A stretch of 64,000 nt of DNA from Marinobacter panjinensis (GTDB lineage: Bacteria > Pseudomonadota > Gammaproteobacteria > Pseudomonadales > Oleiphilaceae), in assembly GCF_005298175.1 (NCBI RefSeq), contig NZ_SZYH01000001.1, positions 744,001-808,000 of the forward strand, in the 5' to 3' direction. A model generated the notes under the pieces. The model was not told the origin of the DNA. It did no database searches and saw nothing but the letters and a program-made list of their open reading frames with translations. Within the stretch, counting starts at the first letter, position 1, and each line of letters begins with the position of its first letter. Shown in pieces: positions 9,671 through 19,066 of this stretch. The translations under genes were made by a program, and so were the position numbers.

Positions 9671-10804
9671 TTAAGCCGTCTTCGTTGAAGGGGGTAATAA
9701 TTGATTATAAAGCTCGGCCAATTCCGTCGCGGGGCGATTCACATGGAACCTGACGACCGCCGTATTTTGATAGTCAAGAAACTCCCTTTTTCTCGATGGC
9801 AGGTTCTTCATTTCAGAAACAATGGCGGAAGCCAGATGGGCGGAATCTCCCACAGTGACCTTTTGGGCCGGTGAACCATCAATCACTTCTCTGAGCCCAA
9901 TGCACTCCGTACCGATAATGGGTGTTCCGGCGGCGAGTGCTTCCATAGCAAGTAGCCCACAAGCCTCCCAACGGGAAGGCATAGCCACCACATCGACAGC
10001 CTTCAGGGCCGAGGGCATGCTGTCTGTCTGCTCGGCCTGATGAAAGTAATTTCCCAGGCCTTTTTCATTCAGGTACTGGTAATCCTCCCGGATGAATCCG
10101 CCCCAGCCGAAAGTCACTACATGCGGCACCACTTCCAGCCGCCGGTTTTCAATGATTTCCTCCACGGCATCGACCAGCACGCGAAACCCCTTCTGCCCCA
10201 TAAAACGGCCGAAGAATCCGATCAGGGGTGTGCTTTCATCAATGCCCAATTCCGCGCGCAGGTTTCGGGTCTCTCCATCCCGGAAATACTCCGTATCCAC
10301 CCCATGGAGGATGCCCTTTACCCGAGAACGTTCAATACCGGGGAAGAACTCCAGCAGATTAGCCCTGGCATCATCGGTAACCGTATGAATCGCCGTCATG
10401 CGGTTAAACAACATCGCCATCATCCAACGCCTGGATCTCCCCTTCAAGCCGGCGAACTGGGACGGCAGAAAAACATCGTGGGCGGTCATCAGGTGTGGAC
10501 AATCAATACCGGTACGCGCGAGCTCCGTAAGCAGGCCAGCAGCGAAACCGTGGGAATGCACCAACTGGAAATCACCGGTTCTCAGCAGCCGACGCATCTG
10601 GCGAACAAACGCAAAGTGCCCGGAACCAGCCCAGACAACGGTGATGCGACCTTCGGGAAGATGCGAGCTGATGTAATCGCTGAGCCCATTATCTGGCGCA
10701 ACCAGAACAAAAGAACAGTTGTCGAAACAGGGTTGGCTGTAGATGTACCTGAAGAAGGTGCGAATGCCCCCGCCGGGCTGGAGAGCAGACATCAAAATTC
10801 GCAT
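9671..10804 (-). CDS. family 4 glycosyltransferase
   Basis: A GT-B retaining glycosyltransferase. The N-terminal glycine-rich loop MSALQPGGGIRTF is followed by VHSHGF, GFFGRFMGQKG in the nucleotide-sugar domain, and the signature PSRWEACGLLAMEALAAG that holds the E-x7-E pair. The ATG at 10804 is preferred because GGAATCGGCA lies just before it, while the upstream ATG at 10816 has no spaced ribosome site. It probably adds a sugar from an NDP donor to the EPS repeat. Confidence 0.87.
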   Translation of the reverse strand: MRILMSALQPGGGIRTFFRYIYSQPCFDNCSFVLVAPDNGLSDYISSHLPEGRITVVWAGSGHFAFVRQMRRLLRTGDFQLVHSHGFAAGLLTELARTGIDCPHLMTAHDVFLPSQFAGLKGRSRRWMMAMLFNRMTAIHTVTDDARANLLEFFPGIERSRVKGILHGVDTEYFRDGETRNLRAELGIDESTPLIGFFGRFMGQKGFRVLVDAVEEIIENRRLEVVPHVVTFGWGGFIREDYQYLNEKGLGNYFHQAEQTDSMPSALKAVDVVAMPSRWEACGLLAMEALAAGTPIIGTECIGLREVIDGSPAQKVTVGDSAHLASAIVSEMKNLPSRKREFLDYQNTAVVRFHVNRPATELAELYNQLLPPSTKTA

Positions 10805-11009
10805 TGCCGATTCCATCCTGGATTAAGCTAAATCATGGGCTGTCAAGAAAATGCCGTTTAGTGACAGTGATATAAACTGACGTCGCATTATGCGGCAACC
10901 AGCTAGAAATGTCATACCGGAAGTGTTAAAGCAAAAAACCGTGGCAGTGTGCGGCCCAGCCAAAGAGGGAATAGATGGTACGTCAAAGGCACCATCATGA
11001 CTGCGTCCC

Positions 11010-11636
11010 TCAGATTGAAGGAAGACGTTGTTTGCGAAATCCTGAATGGACGCGGGATCGACGAACACCAAGAATCGACATGGTAACCTTTTCACCGACC
11101 GGCTTGAAACCGACCTTCAAATGAGCCTTGACCGACGCGGGCCTGGTATACCAAACCAGTGAAACACATGCATTGAAGCCCCTGTCTCTCATCGTGCTAC
11201 AGGCATATTCAACGAGAACAGACCCAAGACTTTTACCTCGAAAACCCGGATCAACAAACAAGGTGGATATCTCAAACACCGGCCCCCACTCTGGCATTAG
11301 CCCCCAAAGTATGTTCCTCGGCGCCACTTCGCTGCACCAACAGCCCCCGACGACCTGACCGGAAAGAGAGTTTATTGCGAGGATGCAGGGGATCTTTGCT
11401 TTGAATCGTTCACTCACCATAGCTCTTCGCTGCTCGAGGGAAAGCCTTCCCGTCAATTCATCTGGTAATGCCCCGGCGACAGCCTCAATATCGCTGCTGC
11501 TTGCCTCCCTCAACTCAATCCCATCCGGAACCCCTGCTTCGGTATCAGGTTCAGTTGGGCGACCGAGCACAACCCATGCCCGCCTTGAGAAAAGGCGGTT
11601 CCTGGCGCGGTATACAAACAGTTTAAAACCCACCAT
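11010..11636 (-). CDS. GNAT family N-acetyltransferase
   Basis: A 208-residue GNAT protein. The acetyl-CoA loop is FVDPGFRGKSLGSVLVEYA at about residues 127-145 and the C-terminal strand contains YTRPASVKAHLKVGFKPVGE. It resembles the N-terminal half of the product of 13466-14539 (shared pattern of a basic start, the -RxxGLG/RGKSLG- loop, then a WYxRxxSxKxxLxxG motif), so the two may be paralogues. It is divergent from the QueC-like gene, with about 200 bases between their starts that should hold both promoters. Confidence 0.78.
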   Translation of the reverse strand: MVGFKLFVYRARNRLFSRRAWVVLGRPTEPDTEAGVPDGIELREASSSDIEAVAGALPDELTGRLSLEQRRAMVSERFKAKIPCILAINSLSGQVVGGCWCSEVAPRNILWGLMPEWGPVFEISTLFVDPGFRGKSLGSVLVEYACSTMRDRGFNACVSLVWYTRPASVKAHLKVGFKPVGEKVTMSILGVRRSRVHSGFRKQRLPSI

Positions 11637-11836
11637 TACATCTACTACCTTGAATCAAAGCCTCAACAACACACAACAGGAAAACCTGTTGCAATCAGAC
11701 CTACAACTGCAGACGATGCATTATGAGACAATCAAAGCAGAATGTCATAACCTGAAAGGTATAGACTAAAAGGGACTGAAAGTATCGAATTGCCCGCAGG
11801 TAGTTAGCGAGCCCATTTCCAAAGGAGCTGGAAACC

Positions 11837-12550
11837 ATGGCACCGGATAGCGTCACACTACTATGGACAGGCGGATGGGATTCAACATTCCGCCTTCTCC
11901 AACTACTACTGATAGAAAAGCGAAATGTACAACCTGTGTACGTAATGGATGTCAGCCGATACAGCATGAACCGTGAGTTGGATACGATAAGCCAAATTTC
12001 TGCCATGGTGCGACAAAGGCTCGACTCGGGTGTCACCCTTTATCCAACAAAATTTTTTCTCTCATCTGATTTCCCGGAAATTCAAGAAATCAGAGACCGG
12101 TATCTTGCGTTGAAAAACAAATACCATGTCGCCAGACAATATTATTGGCTAGCCTTGATCGCTGAAAACCAGCAGTGGGAATCCGTTGAACTGAGTATGG
12201 TGAGAACCCAGACTCCCAGCGACCTAGAAACCGCAATATTCAACAATATTGAGGGTGAAAACCCTACCTTGAAGGATTCTTGGGAAGCCGAGTTATTCAA
12301 ATACTGGTCTTTTCCTCTTCTAACAACAAAAAAATCCGAAATGAAAGTATTTGCAGAAGAAAATGGTTTTCTGGATATTTTATTAAAGCGCTGGTTTTGC
12401 CTGCGCCCCATCAGAGGCAAGTGCTGCGGTGCCTGTCTCCCCTGTGAGGTTGCTCAACGTGAACAGGCCACAGAAGGCGTGGAGTTCATCCATCCGGCAG
12501 AAACAGCGGCAAGAAAGCTTTACAGAGAGACGAAGCGACTATTTACTTAA
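11837..12550 (+). CDS. QueC-like PP-loop ATPase (7-cyano-7-deazaguanine synthase superfamily)
   Basis: A 237-residue protein on the opposite strand to the whole EPS cluster. It starts with an ATP-pyrophosphatase PP-loop variant LLWTGGWDST (family consensus SGGxDS) near residue 8 and ends with a cysteine cluster GKCCGACLPCE near residue 195, matching the zinc site position in QueC. Whether it makes preQ0 is doubtful: the first PP-loop Ser is Thr and no other queuosine gene is near. It has a good ribosome site (AAAGGAG, 9 bases before ATG) and converges with the deacetylase gene with only 17 bases between stops. Confidence 0.7.
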   Translation: MAPDSVTLLWTGGWDSTFRLLQLLLIEKRNVQPVYVMDVSRYSMNRELDTISQISAMVRQRLDSGVTLYPTKFFLSSDFPEIQEIRDRYLALKNKYHVARQYYWLALIAENQQWESVELSMVRTQTPSDLETAIFNNIEGENPTLKDSWEAELFKYWSFPLLTTKKSEMKVFAEENGFLDILLKRWFCLRPIRGKCCGACLPCEVAQREQATEGVEFIHPAETAARKLYRETKRLFT

Positions 12551-12567
12551 TCGCAGTAAATTGAGCT

Positions 12568-13452
12568 TTAGATTAACGAAAGAAATGGAAAGCGAAATTC
12601 ATCTTTCGGAGCGATGGCCTGAAACTTTTGCTGCATTCGTAAACGCTGGAGTGTTTGGTGGGCCAACCCCAGCAAACTCCCCCTCAACGGGTCGCGATAC
12701 ACCCTGATTCGAGAGGATATCCATTCCTGCCCCTGATTTTCAGCATTGATACGCCTTACCAAACGAAAGGGCGCAGGACTGTTGCACCCACGCAATGTCG
12801 AAAATTGAACCTCGAAACCAACCTCCTTTGCAACTTCAATCATTTCCAGGCCAAACTGTCCCTTAGGCCAACAAAAGAGATTGGATGGCTCACCTTGTTG
12901 ATGGCTCAGTATTATCTGGCTCTTGTACAAATCCTCTCTAAGCGCATCAAGGATCATTGGCCACGAACGCTGGTTATCCCACCAAGATCCATGGGTATGG
13001 GAATGACTCGCAAGTTCCACCAAACCCGATGCCTTTGAAGCTAATAATTCGGACCAGCGCATAACCACGCCATCCTTAGCAGAACCCTTTACCGAAGCCA
13101 TGGCCTCCTCGTGTGTTGGCGCTTCCCAGCCAGAACCTCCCAAATCGCGCCTTACAGTGCCCTCACCCGGCCAGGACGTCACCACAAAAAATACGGCCTT
13201 CGCGTTGAATTCCTTTAGCAATGGCAGCGCGTATACCCAATTGTCCAGCCAGCCATCGTCAAACGTCAGCAATACAGAGGGCCCCTCAAGCGTCAAACTG
13301 CCCTGCCTCCATTGATCAAATTCTGAAGCAGAAATTGTCCGGATACCGGAATCTGCAAGCCATTGCAGTTGGATACGGAAATTCTCGGGCGAAACCGTAT
13401 GAGCCCCCGGTGTAGGGGAAATATGGTGGTACATCAACGCGGGAATAGCCAT
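12568..13452 (-). CDS. polysaccharide deacetylase family protein
   Basis: A NodB-homology carbohydrate esterase family 4 protein of 294 residues. It begins MAIPALMYHHIS, has the metal and catalytic motif LLTFDDGWLDNW near residue 64 and the H-S/T-x-x-H motif in ELASHSHTHGSW near residue 150. The start at 13452 lies 13 bases after the stop of the upstream gene; the longer frame to 13554 would overlap it widely. It lacks a clear signal peptide, so deacetylation of an amino sugar on the lipid-linked repeat or in the periplasm are both possible. Confidence 0.83.
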   Translation of the reverse strand: MAIPALMYHHISPTPGAHTVSPENFRIQLQWLADSGIRTISASEFDQWRQGSLTLEGPSVLLTFDDGWLDNWVYALPLLKEFNAKAVFFVVTSWPGEGTVRRDLGGSGWEAPTHEEAMASVKGSAKDGVVMRWSELLASKASGLVELASHSHTHGSWWDNQRSWPMILDALREDLYKSQIILSHQQGEPSNLFCWPKGQFGLEMIEVAKEVGFEVQFSTLRGCNSPAPFRLVRRINAENQGQEWISSRIRVYRDPLRGSLLGLAHQTLQRLRMQQKFQAIAPKDEFRFPFLSLI

Positions 13453-13465
13453 ATCATCCCTTTCA

Positions 13466-14539
13466 TTAGCCCCGATTAATGATTTTGCCACCTTCACCGA
13501 TGGCATCCATAAAGATCCTGTCTGCAACGGGTTTCTTGGCCCGCTCGGCCTCAATAACCTGTGTTCCCATATCGGGGATGGCTGACGAACTGTTCACTGG
13601 ATTTGCCAGACCATCCAAAGCCTTCTCAAGCTCCAGGGCATGCGCCGATTCTAATTTATCAGCATACAAGACTATTGCCTTGCCAACTCCCCTAATATTT
13701 TGCTGCTGCACAAAACCTAGCGCAGCCTTGATGGAATAGCGTGGCTTGACCAACGGACAGCGATGCGCTGATGCCCGGAGAACAACAGGTTTTACAGAAA
13801 TACCAAACTTTGAGAACGCCCTCGCTATTCCTTTCAACCGCCCAAAATCATAACCTAGCAGAACTAACGTAGGCATTCCGCATGCCAGTGGCAACTTATC
13901 CAGGCGAATGTAGGGAGTGAACATTTTCATCTGGCGCCCCAAAACTGTTGTTTGTCGCTTTTCTGCGACCAGCAACGAGCCCGACTGCAAATTCATCTTC
14001 AACGAGTCTCTACGGGAATACCAGACATAAGAAATAGCATTCCGAAATCCCTTTTCTGCCATGCAGGAAATTGCAAATAGCCTTAACGCCTGCCCTAGCC
14101 CACGCTTTCTGGCCTTTGGAGTTACAAAGGTATTGACCATCTCAAAGCATTCACCCTGAATTTCTCCGAACAAGTAATTCGGGATTTCTTTTACCGGGAT
14201 GCACCAGGTTGCACCAAGAACCTCTTCTCCCTCGCCAATCAGGAAACAGGGGGTATTTCTTTTTCTACGGGCGAAAAGTTTCTGGCGCTTAACCTTTTCT
14301 GGCCAAGTACCAGAAAACTCTCTTGGATAGATTTTTACCAGCGCTTCATAATCGGAACTGCTAGCCATTCGAAACCATATATTAGCTTTCTGGCTTACTG
14401 CCTTTCCGGGATCACAAAAGGCCTGATCTCCAATCGGCTTTATAAAAACAACCCACTTATAAATCGAAAATATGTTTCGGACAATTTTCCCAATGTAGTA
14501 TCTTGAATAAAAAATATAATCTTTCATTTTTCTCAACAT
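13466..14539 (-). CDS. GNAT acetyltransferase fused to a pre-ATP-grasp-like domain
   Basis: The first 210 residues form a GNAT domain (VTPKARKRGLGQALRLF loop, YVWYSRRDSLKMNLQSG late motif). After about residue 225 the sequence changes to LVLLGYDFGRLKGIARAFSKFG and continues as an alpha/beta region resembling the pre-ATP-grasp fold seen in the 8030-9637 product, but the frame stops before any ATP-binding core. It is 357 residues, longer than ordinary GNAT enzymes. The DNA is visibly more A+T rich than the flanks. The N-terminus may start at the second ATG (14527). Confidence 0.68.
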   Translation of the reverse strand: MLRKMKDYIFYSRYYIGKIVRNIFSIYKWVVFIKPIGDQAFCDPGKAVSQKANIWFRMASSSDYEALVKIYPREFSGTWPEKVKRQKLFARRKRNTPCFLIGEGEEVLGATWCIPVKEIPNYLFGEIQGECFEMVNTFVTPKARKRGLGQALRLFAISCMAEKGFRNAISYVWYSRRDSLKMNLQSGSLLVAEKRQTTVLGRQMKMFTPYIRLDKLPLACGMPTLVLLGYDFGRLKGIARAFSKFGISVKPVVLRASAHRCPLVKPRYSIKAALGFVQQQNIRGVGKAIVLYADKLESAHALELEKALDGLANPVNSSSAIPDMGTQVIEAERAKKPVADRIFMDAIGEGGKIINRG

Positions 14540-14567
14540 ACCATTGCTAAAGTCAAAACTTTTTTTA

Positions 14568-15950
14568 CTATTTTCTGAATGCCTGCCAATCTCTTAAACG
14601 AGAAGCCAAAGCATATCTATTAGATAGCACTTTATTAGCGCTATTATCAGCGACCATAGGTTCGTTAGACGATTTATCAATATCCAGAAGTCTACCAAAT
14701 GCTATAACCAGGCCACCAAACAGATACCAATAATATTGCGACAAGCCCCAATAGTTAATACTATACACTGCATACATCCAGAATACTGCAATAAGAACTT
14801 TATTCAATCGATAGTAGAAATCCTGGTTTGAATAATTCCTATTCTTAAAGTCTTCTCTAACTCTCGAAAGCTTTTTAGCAATTTTTATCAAAAATCTCAA
14901 AAACAAAACAAAGCCGATTAACCCAAGCTCGATTATTAGCTCGGCATACAGATTGTGGCTTGCCTGAGTAGAACCACGCTTGTGAAATTTAGCCTCCTGC
15001 GTTGTCCCAAGTCCGTGACCCACAACGGGCCGAGTCAACCCAAGCTTAAATTCTCCTATCATGCCTTGGATCCGACCTTCAGCTGACGCACCTCCCTCTG
15101 CGTCCCTATCTATGAGGGAAAGATACCTATCCTTCTGAACTGGCGTCATCACGGAGATACCTGCGACCACAACAAAAACCGCTAAAATGCACAGCGAGAA
15201 TTTCTTACTGGACTCTTTAAATACTATGAATGCAACAACCAGCAATGCAATAAAACCACCCCTGGACATCGTAAGAATAAGGGCATAAAGAAGCGCAGGC
15301 ATAAGCGCCAAATACAAGGCTTTAAACTTCCACCCCAATGGCCATAGAAGATAATGCAGGAAAGGAACAATTGTTGCGATTACAAACCCTAATTCATTGG
15401 GATTTATTACATCTGCTGGTGCTCCGGATAGCCGATTTGCAAACTCACGTGTACTAAGAAAAGTAGCGCTTCCCCAATAGTCCTGAGTGATATTCATGTA
15501 CAAAGGTTCAAGAACACGAAAAACCTGGCAGGAAACGAAGACAATAAGAAACCATTTCAATCGTCTTTCAGTATCAATAATCAAAGCTGTGAAGAAAAGA
15601 AAAACAATTGCTTTTACAAAGGGGTCGAGATTATTTCGGAAAACACTTCCCGGCCACTCAACAAGAGGAAGACTTACGACGATATAACCTAGAAGAACCA
15701 GAACAGATTTAAAAACAGGGTCTTTAAATCGGCCCTTAAACTTCTCTCTCTGAAGGAAGAGCAGCACTGAAATAATCCCCACCGCTAAAAGCGTAGGGCG
15801 GATTTTTCCATACCACGGGAATCGAGAAGAAAACCTTATAAAAAAATCAACAATAAAGTATAAATAAATTACGAAAGTAGCCGAGTTAACAGTTTCTCCT
15901 ACACGGGAACCGATAACGCCGATGTGCTGGTTACTTATTACTCTGTTCAT
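14568..15950 (-). CDS. O-antigen ligase / Wzy-like membrane protein
   Basis: A 460-residue protein with about 10-12 membrane segments and a large periplasmic loop. That loop has RIQGMIGEFKLGL, VVGHGLGTTQ and the Wzy_C signature SHNLYAELIIELGLIGF near residue 330. Proteins of this type either polymerise lipid-linked repeats or ligate a glycan to an acceptor in the periplasm; as the only one in the cluster it is the best candidate polymerase. It starts inside the stop of the upstream deacetylase gene (ATGA, 4-base overlap). The coding DNA is markedly A+T rich. Confidence 0.85.
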   Translation of the reverse strand: MNRVISNQHIGVIGSRVGETVNSATFVIYLYFIVDFFIRFSSRFPWYGKIRPTLLAVGIISVLLFLQREKFKGRFKDPVFKSVLVLLGYIVVSLPLVEWPGSVFRNNLDPFVKAIVFLFFTALIIDTERRLKWFLIVFVSCQVFRVLEPLYMNITQDYWGSATFLSTREFANRLSGAPADVINPNELGFVIATIVPFLHYLLWPLGWKFKALYLALMPALLYALILTMSRGGFIALLVVAFIVFKESSKKFSLCILAVFVVVAGISVMTPVQKDRYLSLIDRDAEGGASAEGRIQGMIGEFKLGLTRPVVGHGLGTTQEAKFHKRGSTQASHNLYAELIIELGLIGFVLFLRFLIKIAKKLSRVREDFKNRNYSNQDFYYRLNKVLIAVFWMYAVYSINYWGLSQYYWYLFGGLVIAFGRLLDIDKSSNEPMVADNSANKVLSNRYALASRLRDWQAFRK

Positions 15951-17002
15951 AGTGACTTGGTCGGTTGCTCAGTTCCAGCGAACTCTTCAAAGTTACCACT
16001 CAACCTCACCGCTCCTCTAAGTTTATGCCCTAAAAGCTCCACTCCAGATACAGCCTTATAGAACTGGAATGAATTATCACCACTCACATGGCGTCTCATT
16101 AAATAAGGATCACGCGCACCCTTTGAATCAGGAAATGCTGTAACGGCGCCAAGGAATCCGGCTTCCCTGACTATCCTCGGGAGAAACTGTTGAAAATCTG
16201 AGGGCTGCCCATTCGGGTAACAGAACGTTCTCTCATGGTATCCAAGATGCTCATTGAGGTAATCCCGACATCCAAGTATCTCATCATAAGCCTGAGACTC
16301 AGTGACTCGACCAAGGGATGGATGAGTTACGGTATGGCCACCAATCTCAATACCAGAGTTCTGCATTTCCTTTAATTCATCGAGAGTCAAAGGCGCATAT
16401 TCTGCAGGAATCCGGGATGGAAGATCATGGCCGAGCAACGATGCCAGGTCAGCAAGAAACTGATGCTTTTCCTGATCCGGTAAAGAAAGCGAGTAGTCGA
16501 CAATCCTCTGCCAATACTTATCGTACGAAGATCCTTCCAGGGAGCCCCCGGAGAGGAAAAAGTTGCCCAGACTCAGTTCCGGAATGCTAGTCGACTGCTT
16601 TAATAGCCAGGTAATCTTGTCCGGCCATAGCCATAAATCTTGAGCAATAAATCCGGTCGTGACAAATAGTGTGGCGGGCACATCGTATTTTTTCAGTATA
16701 GGGAATGCATACTCATAGAAGTCACGGTAGCCGTCATCAACGGTAATAATTACTGCATGGTTGGGCATCTTCCCATTGTCACGCTGATACTGCATCAACC
16801 CGACCAATGAGAACGGATTGTAATTCTTTTTGATGTAACGCACCTGCTGTTCAAAATATTCGGGGCTTGCCCAGCCTTTTACCGATGGGCTTGCGAAACG
16901 ATGATACATCAGGATACGAGGTTCTTTTTTGCACAAAGCCCTGGCAAAACCGTATCCGCCCAGGGGCCCCAATTTGCGGACAGCTTTCGAAAATACTCCC
17001 AT
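15947..17002 (-). CDS. polysaccharide deacetylase family protein
   Basis: A 351-residue NodB-like (CE4) protein with RILMYHRF near residue 29, the metal motif ITVDDGYRDFYEY near residue 85 and the histidine motif IGGHTVTHPS near residue 216. It should remove acetyl groups from an N-acetylated sugar. It overlaps the downstream O-antigen ligase gene by 4 bases and the upstream glycosyltransferase gene by one base (TAATG-like junction at 17002), so these three are a tight translational unit. Confidence 0.83.
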   Translation of the reverse strand: MGVFSKAVRKLGPLGGYGFARALCKKEPRILMYHRFASPSVKGWASPEYFEQQVRYIKKNYNPFSLVGLMQYQRDNGKMPNHAVIITVDDGYRDFYEYAFPILKKYDVPATLFVTTGFIAQDLWLWPDKITWLLKQSTSIPELSLGNFFLSGGSLEGSSYDKYWQRIVDYSLSLPDQEKHQFLADLASLLGHDLPSRIPAEYAPLTLDELKEMQNSGIEIGGHTVTHPSLGRVTESQAYDEILGCRDYLNEHLGYHERTFCYPNGQPSDFQQFLPRIVREAGFLGAVTAFPDSKGARDPYLMRRHVSGDNSFQFYKAVSGVELLGHKLRGAVRLSGNFEEFAGTEQPTKSL

Positions 17003-18141
17003 TATTTTTGCCCTCCTTGAGCCACCAGGTCAGCGTATATCTCTTGGTGCCTGTTTACCATCGCATTCATGCCAAAGGATTTCTCCGCGTACGTCCGTGC
17101 TTTTGCACCCATAGATTTTCTCAGGGCGGCGTCATTTACGAGGACATTCAGATGCATTGCCATTGTTTCAATATCACCGCATGGGTACAGATACCCGTGT
17201 TCTCCGTGTTTAACTGCCTCTGGATTGCCTCCGACGTTGCTGCAGACCACTGGCAGACCGGCTTGCATGTACTCAACAATCGCATTGGAAAAACCCTCCG
17301 ATTCCGAGCAAAGTAAGCCAATATCCAGCGCAGACAGACAATTTTTGGCGTCATCCCGAGCACCGAGAAAGTGGACGCGAGCATCATCTACTTCAAGTTC
17401 CGCCGCGAGCCTTTTCAAGGCACTGGAGTTACCGTCGCCAATTACGATCAAGTGCAGATCCACACCTTCCTGGCAAAGCACCCTTAGCGCTCTTATGGCA
17501 TCTGCAATTCGCTTAATGGGTCGGATATTTGCCACGATCCCCGCAAAAACAGCTCCGGAATACTCTTTCCTCAGCGAAGCAAGGTCCTCCGGTACCGAAG
17601 AGCCACTTATTGTATTTTCATACCCATTATGGACAACCTGTATTCTTGAGGGTGGAATTGGCTCCTTTCTCAATGTGACTTCTTTTACTGCCTGACTGTT
17701 TGTAACTACGAGGGAAACAAAACGACCAGTCACCGCCAACATAACCAGGTAGGGCTTGGTATACCAATAACCCATATCTCTACGAGATATAATGCATTTT
17801 ATGCCACACAATCTGAAAATCGGCGGGCAAAGTACGGATGGGTCATTGAAAAAGATATGTGCCAGCCGCCCACCTTCTTTGCGGAAGTCGCGGGCAGCCT
17901 TCCATAATGCGAACCATGTTGAAGGGGAAGCCATACGGCTTTTGCCTAAGATCTGATAGTCACACGGAAACCCCTGTTTTTCCAAGTATTCTGAATCCCT
18001 GAAAACTAAAAGTCTGGGTTTAAAGCGGGCCCTGTCCAGGCCTTTAATTAGCTGAAATAGCTGCCCTTCTGTGCCCGCATTGGGGTTTCGAAAATGGTCA
18101 ATAACAAACAAGATTGGACTTGGTTCATCCTGATGAGCCAT
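17002..18141 (-). CDS. family 4 glycosyltransferase
   Basis: A GT-B enzyme of 379 residues. The N-terminal domain begins ILFVIDHFRNPNAGTEGQ and the C-terminal domain has GIVANIRPIKRIADAI and the E-x7-E signature SEGFSNAIVEYMQAGLPVV near residue 285. It probably transfers a hexose to the EPS repeat from an NDP-sugar in the cytoplasm. It precedes the deacetylase gene and follows a GT2 gene at 25 bases distance. Confidence 0.87.
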   Translation of the reverse strand: MAHQDEPSPILFVIDHFRNPNAGTEGQLFQLIKGLDRARFKPRLLVFRDSEYLEKQGFPCDYQILGKSRMASPSTWFALWKAARDFRKEGGRLAHIFFNDPSVLCPPIFRLCGIKCIISRRDMGYWYTKPYLVMLAVTGRFVSLVVTNSQAVKEVTLRKEPIPPSRIQVVHNGYENTISGSSVPEDLASLRKEYSGAVFAGIVANIRPIKRIADAIRALRVLCQEGVDLHLIVIGDGNSSALKRLAAELEVDDARVHFLGARDDAKNCLSALDIGLLCSESEGFSNAIVEYMQAGLPVVCSNVGGNPEAVKHGEHGYLYPCGDIETMAMHLNVLVNDAALRKSMGAKARTYAEKSFGMNAMVNRHQEIYADLVAQGGQK

Positions 18142-18166
18142 CTACTACGCTTCCTGCATCGATGAT

Positions 18167-19057
18167 TCAGATCCTCTCGCGCCCCGTCAAAACGTTTAAC
18201 GCACGCAGCGGATCAAGAGCCCCTGATAGTAACAAATGTGGAAGCGCTTTGAATCTGTTTCCCTCTCTCCAATACGTTTGACCAAGCCGGAAGTTCAGTA
18301 CTGCCTTGCGCTTTCTGACAGTACTACTGTGGTAAGGGTAGCGTTTGCTAGCTCGCTCTAGGATAGCTAGTCCTGTTTTCCAGCGCCGCTCAAGCCCCTT
18401 GGCACTGATGGAGTCACCATGTTTCCGGTAATAGAATGCTAACTTTGGCAAGTACGCCACTCCTGTCGCCTCGAAGATCCGGATAACCATATCGTGATCT
18501 TGGCCGGCCCGGAAGGACTCTTCGAACTCGCCGACCTGGTTCATGACAGAGCTTCGAATGAGCGCTCCGCCAGGCAGGGCCATATAGCAATCGAGGAGTA
18601 TCGCATTGGGATCGCCCGATTCCGTATGATCATCACCTGGCACCTTGAAAAGGAAACCGCCATTGGCATCCACTGCATGCCCCTGGCCGTATACCATTCC
18701 GATATCCTTGTGCTGTTCGAGAAAATCTACCTGGTCGGCCAATTTAGTTGGAGCAAACATATCGTCGCTGTCCAGGATCGCAATATAGCGCCCGCCGGCA
18801 TGCCGCACTCCAACGTTTATGGAGGCTGACTGCCCCAGGTTTGCGTGCCCCGGGTGCGTCAACAGCGTCAACCTTCCTTCACTCTCCCACTCCTGAAGCT
18901 TTTGGTAGCTGGAGTCTGTAGATCCATCATCCACAACAATCAGCTCAACGGGGTCATAGCCCTGAGCCAGCACGGACTCAATTGCCTCATTGATATACGC
19001 TTCTCTATTAAAAGAAGGGATAATCACCGAAACAAGATTGTCAGTTACAGGTGTCAA
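18167..19057 (-). CDS. family 2 glycosyltransferase, TTG start
   Basis: A GT2 enzyme of 296 residues with VVDDGSTDSS near residue 37, AILDSDDMF near residue 92 and the acidic GQDHDMVIRI motif near residue 185. No ATG is available before the conserved VSVIIPSFNRE strand; the start is a TTG at 19057 with AAGGG seven bases upstream, lying 9 bases after the stop of the upstream gene. It adds another sugar to the repeat unit; donor and acceptor are unknown. Confidence 0.85.
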   Translation of the reverse strand: MTPVTDNLVSVIIPSFNREAYINEAIESVLAQGYDPVELIVVDDGSTDSSYQKLQEWESEGRLTLLTHPGHANLGQSASINVGVRHAGGRYIAILDSDDMFAPTKLADQVDFLEQHKDIGMVYGQGHAVDANGGFLFKVPGDDHTESGDPNAILLDCYMALPGGALIRSSVMNQVGEFEESFRAGQDHDMVIRIFEATGVAYLPKLAFYYRKHGDSISAKGLERRWKTGLAILERASKRYPYHSSTVRKRKAVLNFRLGQTYWREGNRFKALPHLLLSGALDPLRALNVLTGRERI

Positions 19058-19066
19058 CGTATGCCC

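Noticed and set aside
10040..10831. 263-codon + strand frame
   Set aside because: It is antisense to the GT4 gene at 9671-10804, which has the E-x7-E signature.
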